NCBI GenBank assembly: GCA_037074705.1 | Contig: CM073591.1 | Location: 92,105,532 to 92,169,531, forward strand | Reading direction: 5' to 3' | DNA length: 64,000 bases | Source of the DNA: Zhengitettix transpicula | Taxonomy: Eukaryota > Arthropoda > Insecta > Orthoptera > Tetrigidae | Part shown: positions 61,153-64,000 of the stretch, piece after piece | Layout: each line of letters begins with the position of its first letter | Position numbering within the stretch: the stretch's first letter is position 1 | Notes under the pieces: generated by a model | What the model saw: the letters and a program-made list of their open reading frames with translations, nothing else | Databases searched by the model: none | Told to the model about the DNA's origin: nothing | Position numbers and translations under genes: made by a program

Positions 61153-64000
61153 CAGCTCTCATTCTTTCTCCAACAACAACAAAATTGGTAGTACTCATAA
61201 ATTCTTCCCACTCCTTTTCGCGGTTCAATAACTTTTAGTTACCACGTCAGGAAATGGTTTTGTTCAATAACACGAATATCCCACAGCCATCGATGCATCG
61301 CCTATACCTATACGGGCTTTTCAGAATTTGTTGCAGTTCGCTTGATGGATGAATATTTTATATTTTCAAATTATTCCCTCGACAAATTAATTTGATCACG
61401 ACAAACTATTAACTATGGCAACTGAAGAAAATCATGAATAGGTTTATATCCTTATTTACGGACACATAAATGTATGTTGCCAAATTTTAATGAAACTGCA
61501 ATTTGACTTTTTTTATAAAACTTCTTTGGTATTGCTGAATATAGGTTTCAGGTATGAATAAATGAAACACAAATATTTTAGGGTGAAAAATAGCGTACCA
61601 ATTTTTAAAACTCCCTATAATTATACTTTTTATTAACCTGTATGTGTCAGAAAAGAAACTTTTTCCCCATGAGAAAAGGCGTATAGAAAGTGGCGTTACT
61701 TTATTACACAGAGATCAATTACAGTGATTTTGATTTGAGTTAGATTCCAAACAACAACGTTGTTCAGTAAGTAACTTTATTGATCCGTGAAATTAATTCC
61801 AGAAAGTTACAAAAAAACATGAAGATTAGAAAACGACATATTACGAATACAGAGCAAGGTTTCGATTGACAGGACGAACAATGTCTCAATGCGCAGCGAC
61901 AAGAACTTTTAGGCGACTCTTTGGATGCGATTAGAGCACACATTTGATCATATTAGTTTCCTGGTCTCGTAATACGGGTGAAACCAAATTAATACTTTGT
62001 TACCTCGGTATGAAAAGGGAGGCCAGAAAATCTACACACAATGTACATTTGCACACATCTGCATTTACGTCACCAAAGCGGATATTTATCAGCTAATTTA
62101 TCACTAGGCTGCGCAAAATGGTCCAAACGGAAAGCACCGCATCAGAGGAACGTGCATGATCCAGCACCCTATCATAACGTAACAAAGAAACCGCTACCAG
62201 ACCTTTCACTGATGTGAATTTCGCATACTCATTATATTATTCTGAGATTAATAACGGCTCAATGAAAATGTTTTGACAAAATCGAACATTGTAAATTACT
62301 TTGTAATAAATTAATATTATATTTATTTTAAAAAATCGATATAACTATTCAATCTTCTCATAACGTGCATAAATAAAAATAAGGGACTATCACGTGTTGT
62401 TTAACCTTGTAACTTCATTTCACATCTTCTCCAACGCGACCGTAGTGTGAGGAATCGTTCAGATAGTCGCTAGGTAAAAAACATACCCGCATTAAGAATT
62501 CTGTGTGCTTAGCTTTTCCCATCGTAATTAATTCGAATAATATACAGATGTCTATGATTTTAAATAATCTTCTTCCAGGCTTGAAGAAAGTGGCAGTGCT
62601 TGGCGTCGAAAAGTCTGTTTACAGAGTAACCCAGGGTGGAAACCCGAGAAGATTTTCTTAAGTCCATTCACCAAGAAAGCATTCTAATTTTATATGTATA
62701 CATGCACAATAATATTATGGACGATGAATATGAATGTATTTAGATAAAAATATTTATTTTCTTTCGTATTACCATAAGATACACAATGTTTCATTTATTC
62801 TGAAAAATCTTTCCGTTCAATAAAAAAATATTATCTTAAAAATTATCATAATCCAACATGAACTAAATAAATACCTTCGAACGTAATCTCCAAATATCTA
62901 ACAAAATTTACGTCAATTGTAGTTCCATATTTAGTTCCACTCTCACTTATATAATTAAATATATTTAAATTAGAATACCAGTAATAGATGTGAATTTTAT
63001 TTTAAGAAATTACCACTTAAAATATTTATTAAATTATAAGTCCCAATACAGTAAATTAGACTGACTGCTGGCATTTAATGAAACTTCTGCTCCATGAAAT
63101 CTTCCAACCTTAGGGCTTCACTGCCGTACACGATGGAACAGACTTATTCACTGTCTAACAAATAACTGTGTATAGTTAACCTAAAAAAATATTTAATAAC
63201 TGTCCTGACACGGGTCCGTGGAAAGTTCTCCAGATTGTATTCCGGCATAAATTTGCAAAGTAGTTTTACGAACTATATAAGAAACAAAATTAAAAGAATT
63301 CACTCGTAAAGCGTTGCTGACAAATGAAGCATTTTATTCAGTCGACGAATTGAAAGACAGTAATAAATATATTGAATATACCGATAGTTTCCTGTACTTT
63401 TTAGAAGCTGAGTAAACATTAATATTTTCATGAATTTTATGTTTCTTCCTTTCACAGATGACTTCAGCGGCCAAAAATTTTGCTGTTTAATATAAAGGAT
63501 CTTTAAAAAGAATTCGTATGCTCTATCTCCATATTCATTAATAACAGGCTCATCTTGTATTTTGCAGCGTATTTTGAAATTTATATGTTAATAAAATGCA
63601 TTATTATTCTTCAGGGTGAATATATGATCATTTTACAACAATTCTGGTGAGTTATTTGTATGTATAGAGCTGTAAGTAGTAAATTTATTACAGCATAAAC
63701 AATTACGTATTTTGCATGTATTTTTGACTCTCGTATTTCCTGTTTTCAGAATAATAAGTGCAAAATAAAACCATTCATGGTACATAGATTTTTATTTTTT
63801 AAAATCTGTTTAACAAATAACATACGATAAAATAATTCTTGTCTAATCATTAACATAATACTTATTATTCGATTCAAAATTTTATTCAAGGTAGCTGTTT
63901 AATTTTTAATTGAATCGGGCACACTTCGTGAGGAGAAATTGTTTACAGCGCGACATCATCGAGGATCATATAAATGGAGTTCCAGGTCTTGGTAGAAGAA
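61153..64000. other. AT-rich stretch, no gene recognised
   Basis: A mildly GC-richer patch at 62560-62660 is preceded by AATCTTCTTCCAG, which looks like a 3' splice site. Reading on gives short frames without a known motif, so an exon is possible but unsupported. The window ends (63920-64000) in another slightly less AT-rich patch of unknown nature. Confidence 0.4.

Noticed and set aside
62560..62680. Exon with a CTTCCAG 3' splice site
   Set aside because: No recognisable protein in any frame, no matching donor and no neighbouring exon, so it is not called.

Overview
This window looks like non-coding, repeat-laden nuclear DNA from an insect with a large genome. It is visibly A+T-rich. No open frame is longer than about 150 codons, none starts a recognisable cellular protein, and I see no rRNA, no intact tRNA, no CRISPR array and no bacterial operon structure. 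The recognisable coding matter is all decayed transposable elements: mariner transposases and two non-LTR retrotransposon tails. Together with tRNA-derived SINE debris, TA/CT/CA microsatellites and many solo LTRs, this fits an arthropod. A polyneopteran insect (cockroach, termite or relative) is my best guess, from impression only and untested.

Layout. 1-22 kb is mostly featureless AT-rich DNA with islands: a small MITE-like insertion (2.5 kb), a full-length ~510 bp A-tailed retroelement with a 12 bp target duplication (5.1-5.65 kb), a GC-rich island (6.3-6.6 kb), a long fold-back element (13.8-14.0 kb), an internally deleted mariner (16.2-16.7 kb), a SINE remnant (19.1 kb) and an 81 bp duplication (22.1 kb). 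23-33 kb holds a solo LTR (23.0-23.9 kb), more copies of the A-tailed family, a TA-flanked orphan segment (26.1 kb), a three-unit 102 bp tandem array (27.9 kb) and two LTRs arranged head to head (31.2-33.1 kb). 34-45 kb holds a LINE reverse-transcriptase remnant on the minus strand (36.5-37.8 kb) and a head-to-head pair of A-tailed elements meeting next to a perfect 24 bp palindrome (41.9-43.0 kb). 45-64 kb holds a CT/CA microsatellite, three more LTRs (47.0-48.0 and 51.6-53.4 kb), further A-tailed copies, an RNase H-type LINE tail (55.9-56.4 kb), a ~30 bp minisatellite (56.5 kb), a nearly full-length but dead mariner with TA duplications (58.4-59.6 kb) and a 212 bp mariner-derived MITE (60.9-61.2 kb).

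Two repeat families dominate and are the most interesting content. The first is a ~510 bp A-tailed element (ten recognisable copies plus a 3'-end scrap). Its copies differ in 5' truncation and fall into two head types and two tail types, with at least one mosaic. The second is a family of ~0.9-1.0 kb LTRs that begin TGTA and mostly end TTACA. They sit in TA dinucleotide runs, show ATAT duplications where clear, and include one inverted and one tandem pair. No gag-pol internal region is present. I see no functional gene network here; the features interact only as nested and recombined mobile elements. All family assignments are by eye.
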